Below, piece by piece: positions 34,502 to 46,676 of a DNA stretch of 64,000 nucleotides (position 1 is the first letter of the stretch; each line of letters starts with the position of its first letter). The translations under genes were made by a program, and so were the position numbers. Location: assembly GCA_031216445.1 (NCBI GenBank), contig CM062213.1, positions 14,509,501 through 14,573,500 of the forward strand, in the 5' to 3' direction. Source of the DNA: Lateolabrax maculatus. Taxonomy: Eukaryota; Chordata; Actinopteri; Acropomatiformes; Lateolabracidae. Under the pieces are notes generated by a model. It did not search any database, was not told the DNA's origin, and saw nothing but the letters and a program-made list of their open reading frames with translations.

Positions 34502-36814
34502 GTAAGTTTCAGACTTCCAGTTCCTCTTGTGTTTGTCTGTCATAGAAGTGGAGTTTAGACGCATTAGGTGTCTTTTGCCTCTGTTCTTTCTGTCTGGACA
34601 CTTGTGCTGTCAAAAGATGCACTGTGGACAAACGACTTCTATGCTTAGAGTTGCCTTACATATTGATCAAGTGCAATATTATGCTGGGCCAAAAGCCTGG
34701 GCCCTGTTTTCTGCCATAAGACAACAGGCGTCTTTGTGCTGTGCAAGCTTGCAGTTACAGATACACAGGCAAATAAGACCAACCGCACTCAACTGCCATC
34801 AGCACTGCTTTTTGACCAGCTCTTTGCTTGTGTCAACGTGCTTTCACTGGAATCAGGGAGCGGCGGTTCTCTGTCTCTTTGCATCTATTTCTACGTCAAT
34901 TTCAGTGTCTTTCTGTCTCTGTCTATTACTGTCTGTCTCTGTGTTACTGTCTTACTGATCTCGGCTTCTTCTTTTCTCTTTCATTCTCTTCTCAGTCTCC
35001 CTGCCTCTGTCTTCTTCTGGCTTTGCCTTTCTTCTCTCCTAATCATGTCTGAGGACTTCTGGCATTGCTGAAAGAATTCCTTCCGAGATTAAGGAGAAAT
35101 GGCCAATCCTTGTCAGCAGGCCTCTCGAGAGCTGGCAGGCCTCTGAGCTGAGTGAAACCTACAAGGACACCTATCACTCAGTCGATACCACTAAATAATT
35201 GATCAGCACTGTCGGGAGATGGACGTTTAGTTAGTTTGTTGTTTTTAGTATTCTCCTGAACAGCTAGCAGATAGAGTGTCATGTATTTAATAATTGCTAT
35301 CTGGCTGTACAGATCTTAAACTAAATTCACTATTGTAGAGGAGGCATTTAAAAAGCTGCGTGAGCAGCAGGTGGATTTGTGTTCTGTTTAAATGGATTTG
35401 TTGATGTTCCGAAGTAATTTGAAGCTCCTAAAGCATCAGGGAATGCTGCGATTGGAGTTAAAAGGAAGTCAAATGAAATCTGTTAAGAGAAATCAATATT
35501 ATAATTTTGTACATTTTTTACAACTGTTTCACATTTAGAAAACAAGTGCATGATAATTGACCGACTTGGAATATCCAGTATGTAATAGTGTTCATGGGTG
35601 TGCTGAGAGACTGGGAATAGGAATATCAGCTTCCTTGCACTTTTGAGTAAAATGGCACGGGAGCGCTCCACCCCCTCCTCTGCTCCCTCGCTCCCCTGCA
35701 GTGTTTTTGTTTTTTCCTCTGTGCTGATGTCACTTTTTGTTGTGGGTCGTGCATGGCCTCTTTGTCCAAAGACAATGCACTCGACCTGTTTCCACAATAG
35801 TGCAGGAGAAATGGGCGAACCCGCGAGCCAGCCAACCTACTAAGCTAGTTACCCGAACCAGCTAGTCTTTGAGTCAGTCAGCCAATCAGGCCACCAGGCA
35901 GTTGAGTCAATAACCCATGCCTACGTGTTTGCATTTATGACAAGCCTTTGTAATGCGTGTGCAGCACTTGATACCAGAACACTTTCCACACAACAGGGAG
36001 AGGCTCGCACTGCCTTAACAACAGTTGCTGTAACTCAGAAGGACCAAGTTGGGCTTGTGAGGGCCTGTGCTGCAGTTCACAACATTTATAACTTGAAATG
36101 AAAAGCATTGTTCAGTTTTTTAAACCACACTGGAAATGAGTTTCTGAGGTTATTACACAAATGCTGTCTTGAGGGAAATGGAATTACACTTCATGTATAA
36201 TGTATTGGTCCAAGGTCCCGCTGCTTGGCTCTAAAGTGGAAAATATACTACAGAAATATATCCAGAAATAGCATTGTTGGCCTTGGCCAGGATTAATTAA
36301 GGCTGCTTGAATGTGTGTGCTTATCTAAAATGAAGACTCTGTCTGCATTAGCTTTTATTAAAATTTGGCCAGTATTCACTAAAGATTTCTTCTGCTCCCA
36401 AATTTTAAATTGCTGTACTGTACTATACTTGTGATGGACTGATAGCAGCAGCAGCTTTTCTGCAGCTGAAGGCATCAGCTCACAGTTGATACAGTTTGAA
36501 ATATCACAACTTTAGATCTACAATTCTATGCTGCCTTGCAGGTTAATGTGTTTAGATCCAATATTGTAATGTGTTTGGATACTGTAATGATTCCAGACGA
36601 ATGGCCAGCTCACTTTTCATGCCTCTCACACACAAGGGTGTAATTTCCAGGAGTTGATAGAAGTGGTTGATACGCTCATCTTCAGTCATTACCATGCACT
36701 TATAGGAATTCAGTTTGAGCACGGAGCAGTTAGTACAGACCATTTGGCCATTGGAGTGTTGCCTCTCCGGCCACAAAGAAACACCCACTGGCAAGAATCA
36801 GTACCTTTTACTTT

Positions 36815-37325
36815 CTCTAGCCATTTTCACATATCAAGTCCAGACAATGTGCGGACAATCAGGTCCAAACTATGTGCGGAGTTGCCTTTTCACACATGTA
36901 GCACACAGCAGGAGATGTTTGCGCCAGACACGTTCACACTTACTGGAAATAGTCCATTTAATTTAGGCGAGGGATGCAGGAGTCAGGACGTGATGCAAAA
37001 AGTCGCTGCTGTTTGTAATTCAGCATTTTTAAGATTTTCACCAGAAGTAAAACAACTTTTATTTTATGAGAAATCAGAGGAAGTCCTCTCTCCCATTAGC
37101 GCTAGCCATTGCAGCTTTTAGCAGGCTACGTTTATACAGCGCCAGCCGCATTTATAAAATACAGAATACAGCAGCCGGTTCTGAAGGGACCGACGAGGTC
37201 CGGTTGGTTAAAGTCCATTTAAAGTCCGCTCCAACTGATTCAGAAATTTGCGTTCACACATTCAGCGTGTCTGGACAATGTCCGGACATTTTCAGGGTAG
37301 CAATGCATGTGTGAAATGGGCTTCT
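36815..37325. mobile_element. Dispersed element with CACACAT / ATGTGTG ends
   Basis: The segment runs from 'ccattttcacatatcaagtc' to 'gcaatgcatgtgtgaaatgg'. GTCCAGACAATG on the left and GTCTGGACAATGTCCGGAC on the right are related blocks near the two ends. It resembles fish non-autonomous DNA elements. Boundaries approximate. Confidence 0.45.
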
Positions 37326-38530
37326 GTTTTTCAGGTAAACAATTCATTTTATATATGTTTTTATTTACAATTAATATTTTCCAAAAAACACTCGAATTGA
37401 GCATCAATCAAAGATAAGGCTGTTAAGGACAGTAGTAAATATGCAATTACATTATTTATCAAAAAGTACTAGATTTGGTTATCTATCAACAAAACTAAAC
37501 ATGATTGTAGGGTTAGTGCATATTACATTTTTTGTTTCAATACCATTAAAGAAAAACATGACAATTTCATCCTAATTTGTTATTTGCTAGGTGGATATGA
37601 ATGTATAGAAATAAGTCCCCTCCACTTCTAAAATCAAACTAACGGCATAACTTCAACACACATATATGTGCACACACAAGTCCCACCTTCCGGTTGTTGG
37701 ACAAGCTGTCTGTGAACACTAATCACAGGTCTTGAGTCAAATAGTCCTGACCTTGAATATACAGTAATTACACACTTACTAAAAAAACAGTGAAGTAATC
37801 TGTGCCTTATATTTAATGGTGAATGCGGGGAAATGCTTAATCATGCCATCACCCCTCCATAGTAATTTTGGTGGCTACTTGGAAGATCTTGTGTGCTCCA
37901 CCCTTCCTGGAAGCAAACCTGTATTTGAATCAACCTTAAACTACAGGCCCAGCTCCAAGGACAGAGCAAAATAGTTTTGTTTGTAGCTCAGTGTGTTCTA
38001 AATTATAGCAGTTTTTAGAAAATATTTAAAGCTATTTCTTTGGTTTTAGTGTAAATTCAAAGACACAGCCAGTCAGCAGGCCCTGACCATGCTTGTTGGG
38101 TCTTGGATGTTAGATCAAAGCCAGTCATTCCAAAGAGGGCCGGTGGTTTAGGCCCCTGCTGAAGAGATGGAATACGGACCTTTTGTTTCTGACAGGAACC
38201 ACAACAAAAGAAGAACTGGTGCCAAGAGAAGGTGGTTGGCTGAGATCTGCACAGTGCCCTCTGCTCTATTTCTGCACACACAGAGATACACATGCTGTAC
38301 ACTGAAATCCCGCTTGTTTGTTTGGAGAAAACATGTCTCACACACACACTTACAGAATCCCCCACGTCATTGTTATAGTTTCCATGGTTTGTTCAAACGC
38401 CCCCAGTCTTTTTCTCACTCTTGGTGAAGGGAAGCAGTCCATTAAAACAGACCATGCTATAATGTTCTGTCAAATTCCTCCGGTGAATAACACTGTAAGT
38501 GAGCAGTATATAGGCTGACTGTAGGTTGTT

Positions 38531-38657
38531 GACAAAATAATAGGAACACCTTAGAGTATAAGGAACAAGATGGAACATTGTGAGCTTAGACGGTCATAAG
38601 TTATTGCAAGGCTGTATTGGATTGTGGGATCTTACCAGTTGTTCCTGTTATTTTGTC
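38531..38657. mobile_element. MITE with 18-bp terminal inverted repeats
   Basis: GACAAAATAATAGGAACA (38531-38548) and TGTTCCTGTTATTTTGTC (38640-38657) are inverted repeats matching at 17 of 18 positions, 127 bp end to end. No coding capacity. It matches a fish family I know with 'acaaaataa-aggaacac' ends. Confidence 0.75.
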
Positions 38658-38739
38658 CATCTCTAGTATAATTATCCGGTGGGTGTAAGTAAATCTGGAC
38701 ATTGCTTACTAGTAACTGACTTTTAATCTAGTTCCACCA

Positions 38740-39045
38740 TTATGTGTTTTTGTATTTTGTCTGTTTGGTTTATGGCCACAAAACCAATGACACTAGTTTT
38801 GCAGCTATTACATATCAGCTTCAACTGTACTTCATGTTTACTGGTAATTATCAAATGTTAGCGTGCTGACATGCCAGACTAAGATAGTGAACATGGTCAA
38901 AATGATGCCTGCTAAACATCAGCGTGTCAGCATTGTCACTGTGACATGTCCAGCAATGTCCTGCATTTAGCTCACATCACCACTGTGATGAAGTACAGAC
39001 TTGCAGAGCTGATAGCAAGGCTGTAGACTAGACTATAAGTCTTGT
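38740..39045. mobile_element. Dispersed teleost repeat ('aaatgttagcatgctaacatg' type)
   Basis: 'tatcaaatgttagcgtgctg', 'atagtgaacatggtcaaaat', 'gcctgctaaacatcagcgtg' and 'gtagactagactataagtct' follow the order of a very common teleost repeat. Diverged copy. Confidence 0.65.
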
Positions 39046-39831
39046 TTTAATAGGAACATAAATATGTATAAAGTAAAAAAGTATACATACAAAATTGAAC
39101 TGAATCTGATTTGTTGGATGGCCTATTTGGGACAAAATGTGGACAGTGTTATATTTATAGTATAGACTTTATGAAGTCTGATTTTGACATTGGGCAGACA
39201 GGCAAACTGTCATTCAACCTGGTCAATGTAATCAGGAACTGCAGGTCCACACTGAGGTGGTCCTGTAGTAGTCCTACTCTTGGGTGTCCTCACTTAAAGT
39301 TGTATATGAATGCACAACTGCAAGCTTGGTTAATCAGACTTTGCACTTTTTAAACTTTTTAAAGGGTAGTTCTCTCAGTAAGAGAGCAGTAGAGACTAGT
39401 CGGAGCTTGTCGATGCTTGGTGGTGTATAGTCAGATCAACACAAAGTGAAATCGGAGAGCTTGCATCAGGGCACTAAACCTTGCAATATTCCAGGTGGGA
39501 GGTAATTTGACCGAAGATTCATGGCCGTGGGTGGGTTGGGTTGGGCTTTTGGTTGTGCGCAGAGCTTTTTCAGCAAGGACTGGGTTTGCCCTCCAGCCTG
39601 TCCAGGTTTCTGACACATATTTCTCAGTGCTGCCTGTGCCACATGACACATGTTTTCAACAACTAGACATAATAGTGCACGCATACATGGTAAGCAGCAC
39701 AACTCCATCTCTGTAACTCTGTACCGGCTAGTCACAACAACCAGTGTGAGCACTCTTTTTCATGGTCAATTCCCTGTGGCACACGCTACATGCACCATAG
39801 TGTCTGTTTTTCATTTAACCTGCATGTAGTT

Positions 39832-40020
39832 GTGGAGTCTTTGCCGGTTCAGCTCACGATGACAACAAGACTCCAGGAAGTCAGAGCACATAACCCCCTG
39901 TAAAACCACAACTTATTGTTTTAACGCATTGGTCTTTGGTATCAATCCTTTCAGCTAACTCTCGGCGACGATGTGAATAAGTGTATTTTACAAAATGTCA
40001 GACTGTTCCTTTAACAAAAG
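39832..40020. mobile_element. Diverged copy of the gctta-inverted-repeat element
   Basis: It shares 'acaagactccaggaagtca' and 'gtgaataagtg-attt--caaaatgtca-act' with the copy at 41455-41826, in the same order. The inverted GCTTA ends are not preserved. Confidence 0.6.
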
Positions 40021-41454
40021 ATATTGTAGAACCTGCTGTACTTTAACTTTAAATAGATTAAAACTAGTAACTGTAACCATTAAACAGATACTTAAAGCCA
40101 AGTGACCTATTCAGATGTAATATCACTTGTCTTTGCCCAGAGTGTAGGAAGTGCTGGTGAAGGTCTGGTCAGTGTTGACTCTTCACAAATAAATATTTTT
40201 ACTATACTCTACTTTTTAAACTTCGGCAGTTAATATCCAGACCTCCCTAATGGTGTGATGCCTGAGGAAGAATCTACTGCAGCTCTATTTGTTTCTTAAT
40301 AAATTAAATAATTGTTTGCACCTTCAAGGTTAGTCCCATGGCAGAGCTGTACTACTTTTTATTCTATTTTCAGATCTGTATTTGGTGATTTTATGTTTTA
40401 CTGGAGTATTGCAGGTTAACTTATAACTTAACTTTTACTTATCATTAAACAAGGTGCTGCTGCCACCACTTAACATAAAATTTCCTGCCCTGTGATAAAA
40501 TGATTGGAAATGCAGTGATCTGTCTACTAAGTGTGTGTGTCTTAAATCTTAAACAAAACAGTAGGGGAAAATGTGGAGCACACTGGCATTTACAGTAGCG
40601 TGGTTGTGTATGCACGCAGTAGTTTTCTGTGTGTGCATGCAATAAACGTTAAAAGATTAAGATGTATGCATGAAATATTCTATGCTCTATTGTCTCAAAC
40701 ACCACCAGTGTTTTATTCCCTTTTTATCTTTCCCTCCACAATTAGTGTCTATCACCTTTTTATTGATAAATGGGGTACTATAATGTCATTAGGTGCCACG
40801 GTGTTTGAGTTATCACTTGCTATCAGTGTGTGTGTATATGTGTCAAAGATCCTGCAGTAGATAAATTTTGGTTATCAACCAAGTTGTTATGGGTGTTATA
40901 ATGATTGCATAGATGACTAGATCAAAGTGATGTACAGACGATGTACAGAGTAACACTCGTCCCTCTTTGGCACTGACTTTATTGTTACACTCCTGGCTGC
41001 CCTTGTTCTCTCACAGCTGTTTTATCTCTTTCTTTCTCATCACAAAAGGCATTTACAGTAGGTGAGGTGTTACTGTAGGGATCTTGCCATTGCCCTTGAT
41101 TGAGGTACTGACCTCAAAACAGGAGTTGGGGCGTTGTGGGTCTACCCACTTCTCCTAAACGGTTGGGACCAGTCAATTGATAAAGTATAACTGGACAACA
41201 ATCTTCCTCAGGGTCAAACCTTTTGATGCAGTGTATCTTGTTTTGTTTGTTTGTTTGTAAGGACATAAATATAGGTAAATAGTTGCTCATTTTTGGATTT
41301 TTGGTTATTCTGTACCTTATCTGTACCTACATTATGTAAGTAACTTTAGATCTTTTTGCTAAAATCACAATTTGGCAAAGTACAGAACATTTGCTGAAGA
41401 AAAACTGTATTTGTCAAACATTAAAGAAAGAGCTTATTAACTTTCCAGCAGGGA

Positions 41455-41826
41455 GTTGGATGGAGCTTAGCTTAGCTTAGCTTAGCATAAAGACAGGAAA
41501 CAGGCGGAAACATCCGTCCCGGCTCCTTCCTGGAGTCTCGGCTGGTTGCATGGCAACCTCACAGTTACGACAAGACTCCAGGAAGTCACTGCACTCATTG
41601 TTAATCCATGAGTTTTTGAGGTGCCGGTAGGCGGATTTGATTACCATTGAGCAGAGCCCAGCTGTTTCCCACTGTTTCCAGTTTTTAATGCTAAGCTAAG
41701 CTAACTGGCTACTGGTTGTAGCTTTATGTTTGGCAGACAGACATGAGTGTGATATGGATCTTCTCATCTCACTCTTTGCAAGAAAGTGAATAAGTGCATT
41801 TCTCAAAATGTCAAACTATAGCTTTA
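41455..41826. mobile_element. Dispersed teleost element with 17-bp inverted GCTTA repeats
   Basis: TTAGCTTAGCTTAGCAT (41472-41488) is the exact reverse complement of ATGCTAAGCTAAGCTAA (41688-41704). It ends with 'gtgaataagtgcatttctca' and 'aaatgtcaaactatagcttt'. This arrangement is a very abundant repeat in percomorph genomes. An X-box-like palindrome GTTGCATGGCAAC lies inside at 41545-41557. Confidence 0.75.
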
Positions 41827-42169
41827 ACAAACTGAACCACTGTGTACACACAAGTGTATATTTATTTATACATGTATTTATTTTGTTTCTTACAAAAAGA
41901 ATGAGTTTAGAAAGGCTTGTTAGGTGCACAGGTCACTCTAGAGGTGGGTTGTCTGTGCTGCTTACTCGACAATCTCAAGGAGAGCTTAGTTTGAATGTAA
42001 ACTGTGCTTATTCAAGTTTAAAAAAAAGCTGTTTGTGGGAAGTGACAGCTTCCCAGTCACTCCTCCTTACCATCAGTCTATCTCAGTCTATCTACCCTCC
42101 TCCCCCTCTTTCTGTGCCTGTAGATACACTTCCCTCTGCAGTTTAACTTGCAAGTCTGTTGACCGCTAC

Positions 42170-42187
42170 ACACACACACACACACAC
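42170..42187. repeat. (CA)n microsatellite
   Basis: Short CA array followed by imperfect ACAAACACAAAC repeats to about 42235. Confidence 0.85.
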
Positions 42188-42321
42188 GCGTGCTCAGACA
42201 CACAAACACAAACACAAACACACAGGCACAGGCACTTACGTCATCGTCACGGCTTTGTAAAGTGTCGTGGTTCAGCGGGCGGCCATTAAGAATAGAGGGG
42301 CAAGGGGCCACCATGGTCACA

Positions 42322-42349
42322 AGGTCAAAGGTCAAATGTCAAAGGGTCA
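42322..42349 (+). promoter_or_regulatory. Direct-repeat nuclear-receptor half-site array
   Basis: AGGTCA-A-AGGTCA-A-ATGTCA-AA-GGGTCA: four half sites in one orientation, the first pair a perfect DR1, the arrangement bound by RXR/PPAR and HNF4 dimers. It is intronic in vgll4. Occupancy unknown. Confidence 0.45.
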
Positions 42350-44202
42350 CAGTGGCAAGTCACAAGGTTAAATACAATTGACCTTTGTTTTCTTCAACAC
42401 ACAGCATTTCTGTTTTGCACTTTGACTGAAAAGTGTAAGGTTTTTACATTTACATACCAGCTATCATTTTGCATTGTTGACTGTTTTTCTTTTGAAACAA
42501 GACAACATGTTTTTTCACTTGTGGGAAGATGATTGTCTCATTTCTAAAATAGTTGTGTGTAGCTAAGTTAGAAAAGATGTGATTTAAGTGATTTACTTTC
42601 ACCAACTTTTTGTTGTTCCATCTATGTTTAGATATAAACAGTAAGTGTTTTTGTTCTCCCAAATTTGATATGTTGAATTCCCTTGCGATACCTTCCTTGT
42701 CAGTGTGAACTCCTGTGTTGGCCTGGGGAGTGTGTAGATAGCCACATGTCTCCTCTGGTAAGCTTTTTTGCCACCAGCTGATGCTTTTCACCTGCAAGCA
42801 AGAAGTTTCACTGTTAGACACTGAGGGCCATTCAGAACAATGTTGTATTAAGAGTCATCCACCACACTGAAAAAGCTGAGTTGTACATGCTTTTTGTAGC
42901 CACCATCTTCATAGGTGGAGCTTCTCATGCCCACTTGTACATCATAATGTCCTAAACAATGGCCTCAATCAAATGGTCAAATGCTCAAGTTTTTATGGGT
43001 CCTCGCCTGACAACAGTGGTCGCTTGCTCTCAGTAAATGCCATGCTTACTACTACCATTCTAACGCTGCTGTCTTAGCGAGGGAACTTTCTCTCAGAGCT
43101 GTGCTGACCACACATACTTTACATTCTTTGCTTTTTGATAGCACTCGCCATAGTTACTCAGAATGAACCTAAACAGAATTGCCTCTCACAAAGGAAAAGT
43201 TAACCTTTGTAGTGCCAAAAAAGGTATTACTGCTGAGGCATACTGAATTTTCTTTTGTGATTAGTGAAGTCAGTTAACTTGATTAATGACTTCAGAGTTT
43301 ATCCCATGTGTGCAGGTATTCAAGAGAGTATAAATAAATACATCAGATGTATAGTGTTTATGCTGCAATTGGGTTTATGTAGACTAATTTAAAGAATCAA
43401 TAATCATTATTTATTTATTACTTTTCTCTTTCTCCTAAATTTAATGTTAATTTTAAATTTCAATGGGGATTTTCAAGGTGATTTAGTCCAAGAATATAAA
43501 TTATTTTGAAGATGATAGGAAGGGTGGTGCATAGTAATGCCTGATTGTCTGTGAACATAGTCCTCTCAGAAAAGTACGTATAGTATTTGAGATAAAGCTG
43601 TGTTGACGACATCTGAGCCTGCTGAAGCTGTAATGCAGGCACAGATGCAGAGCATGAGTGGTAATGGCACACAGCCTGCTGTCCCACGTAGGACCAGTCT
43701 TAGCCAATAAATGATAAGCCTCTGGGGTCAGTTTGTTACCAGCTAATTGTTAGCACTGCAAGAATGTTTTCATAAATCCCATAGGCCAATGGAGACACAG
43801 ATCATTTTCCGTTTCCAGAAATAAGCTCTATTTTGTGTTATATATTTGAAGTGCTTGATCTTCCTTAAATTAGCAACCAAACAGACATTGTCCAGCCTAA
43901 AACCTTTTATGTGAACGTTGGATAACATACTTGTATACATGTGTTTTCTAAACTTTAATTTGAAAGAGTGAATGTTTTGTTGAAAACAGATGTCACTGCT
44001 GTGCACAAGATGCTCTTTACACCTTTTCTGTTATGTTCTGAAAATATTTGCATCTCACAATCAGATCTGAGTTGTGTTCCAGGCATTTGCATACTTGTAA
44101 TAACATAGAGTAGCTATCTAACCTTGCTTCACCAGAATGTGAAAGTGAAGCCACTGTCTGACTCATGTTTTAAACAAAATCTGTATTGTTCAACTTTATT
44201 TG

Positions 44203-44283
44203 ATAGAGAGATAGAGAGAGGAAATTCAAGGAGAGAGAGGCGGTGACCTGCAGCAATTGGCCCAGAGTAGGACTCACACCCCT
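44203..44283. repeat. Fish SINE-like fragment
   Basis: 'gaaattcaaggagagagagg' followed by 'cggtgacctgcagcaattgg' and 'actcacaccc' matches a degraded form of a common fish repeat that carries 'gacatgcagcaaagg-gg--gactcgaaccc'. No intact Pol III boxes. Confidence 0.45.
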
Positions 44284-45536
44284 ATCAAGATAGGGTCGGA
44301 CAGTTGGGCAAGTTCACACACGCACCTGCATGAATATATCGGCAATCGCTGGTTGTTGGGCTGATGGTGGCCAGTTGGAAAATTTTAGCATATCGCCAAG
44401 GCTACCAGGAGAACACTTATGATTAGAGACAAAGGCCAAGGCCTAATATTGCATTGAAAGAGAAGTGTTTTGTTAAATCGATAGAGTGCAGACAGCATAA
44501 AAGAGGACATAAAAGAAAGAGCAGTTAGATAGCAGGTCAGTTTGAGAGAGGGGTGGGACTGTTTGCTCCAACGGTAAAAGAGAAGCAGGACAGATGGGCT
44601 GTAAGGAAGAGTAGGACACAAATAACTTAGATGTCTTGGCTGCGAGGAAACACTTTGTGCAGTACTCTGCTGACTTATCTTGTTTCTGTCACTGCAGATT
44701 ATCATTACTGAGAAACCATAATGATTGTTGATAATAGTACACAGGTGGTCAGGGCTCCTATTAAGTGGCCCTACTATGTGATATTAGAGTTCAGAAATGA
44801 CCTTCTGAGCATAAACCTTTGAATAGCTCAAACTGCTATACAGCAACCGTCAAAGTCCATGTGGTCCACATTGCAGATGGATAAAATGGTTGTGGCTGAA
44901 AGCTGCTGTACACTGACCATGACTTGGGGCTTGAATACGACTTAGAAGAATGATATTATGATATCAGTATTTATATAAACAGGTCTCACAGGTTGCGACG
45001 AACAACAATCAATAATCTGTGATGTTATACCAACATATAGGGATCTTTCTCACAAGCCCCTCTCCATCCCCATATGTTCTGTCTATATCTACATCTGTAT
45101 TTTTATAATGTTCAATATCTGCAAAAATTCCAAGAATAATCTTTAAAAAATAGTTGATATTAAAGATTAAATACTGATTATCTTGTTTTAAACCTCACAA
45201 TATAAAGCATATTTACAGTCTTAAAACGGCAGTATAACTAATTTTTAACTGGATAAAAAGCAGGGAATTTACTGTACTATGCATTTAGTGGAAAGATTGT
45301 AAGCATTTACAGTATCATGTGTCTTCCATTATCGTACCAGAAACTACCTTCCCTACGTAAATAACAAAATCTGCACCTTGTTTTACAGAGGAAACAATCC
45401 AATGATATAATGGTTCAAATTGAACATACCCACAGCAAGGGAATTTGGGACCATTGTTTATTATTAAACAAAACCTCAGATTTGTTAAGATTTGTTAGTT
45501 GTTATCTGACAGGGATTCCACCTTTCACCATCTGCA

Positions 45537-45545
45537 ACACACACA

Positions 45546-45581
<36 letters not shown>
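45537..45581. repeat. (AC)n microsatellite
   Basis: AC array of about 21 units with a single T interruption. Confidence 0.95.
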
Positions 45582-45583
<2 letters not shown>

Positions 45584-46110
45584 GGTAGGAAATGACCGAA
45601 TAATTTAACTTCCACACAATAACCTGTTGTTATCATTGTTTCGGTGTAGTAACCTGATATTTACTCTTTTGTGAATGTGTGTTGAGGATCTTTTTATCCA
45701 AACACTTCCAAGAACCTTCTGTAATGGTGTCTCATTGCCGCTGTGTAATTTTGCCTCTAAATGCTAGTAAGATGATGTAAATGTCTTCATAGAAAGATGA
45801 ACTTCTATTTGTTCCCTGGTGGCAGGATAATCCGTATATGTTTGTCAAAAAGTTTGACTTGTAGATGGTTAAAAATTGTGGAACACCAACCTATTGTGTC
45901 ATAACTTGTAATACAGGTCTGTCCTACTCAGGTGATTGTAGACATTATATGTGTAATCAAACCTTTTACAGCCTCAGGGTTTATCGTAAAGTCACAGTTA
46001 AGTAACCACCCTGATACCAAGAGGTGAGACAACACATTTCAGAGGGGATAACTGTCTTCAGTCCATTATGTCACCATGTAAACAAAGCCTGTAATGGTAT
46101 GGGGGTATTT

Positions 46111-46125
46111 CAACAGAGGGCGCCA
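46111..46125 (+). promoter_or_regulatory. CTCF-like motif
   Basis: CAACAGAGGGCGCCA fits the CTCF core (AG-R-K-GGC-R-S) well. Intronic in vgll4. Confidence 0.4.
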
Positions 46126-46634
46126 TAAAGTAACTAAGGATTTTAACTGTGATCTCTGCAAGTGTGAGAGTTGTTCTTCCACTCTGGCTTATTAAAGATC
46201 ATATTTACAATCAAGTTTAAAGGAAGATACTCTACCTTTAGCTATGTTCAACAAGACATAAAGGTTATTTTGTAAGATGAGTAAATCAATGGAAAAACTT
46301 AAGACTGGAGACTGACTGTACTATCATCCTAGAGTCTTTTATTCTGCCATTGTTTGTGCCACAGTGCTGGAGCGTGTTAATAAAGCATTATGATGAATCA
46401 CCACCTGGCCTGTGTGGTGTTGTTATCCAGACACACCCACTCCCCGGAGAAGCCCAGACCTGTTCAGAGAGACACACAACACCGCGGGACATTTAGTAGG
46501 TGCGGTTGTGCCTATTCCTCATAGATTAGATAAATAAATAGAAGGAAGGAAGTAAGCGGGATAATGACAGGAAAGCAGGTTCTCCAGTGGAGATGAAGGG
46601 CAGCTGTATAGCCACACCAATAAATGGAAGATGG

Positions 46635-46676
46635 GTGGATGCGTGAATGTGTGAATGGGTGAATGGGTGGGTGCGT
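46635..46676. repeat. Degenerate GAATGGGT/GGGTGGAT minisatellite
   Basis: 'gtgaatgtgtgaatgggtga' followed by 'atgggtgggtgcgt': imperfect 8-bp units. Confidence 0.6.

Noticed and set aside
39466..39753. 95-codon minus-strand frame in vgll4 intron
   Set aside because: No domain, no splice support, adjacent to repeat material.
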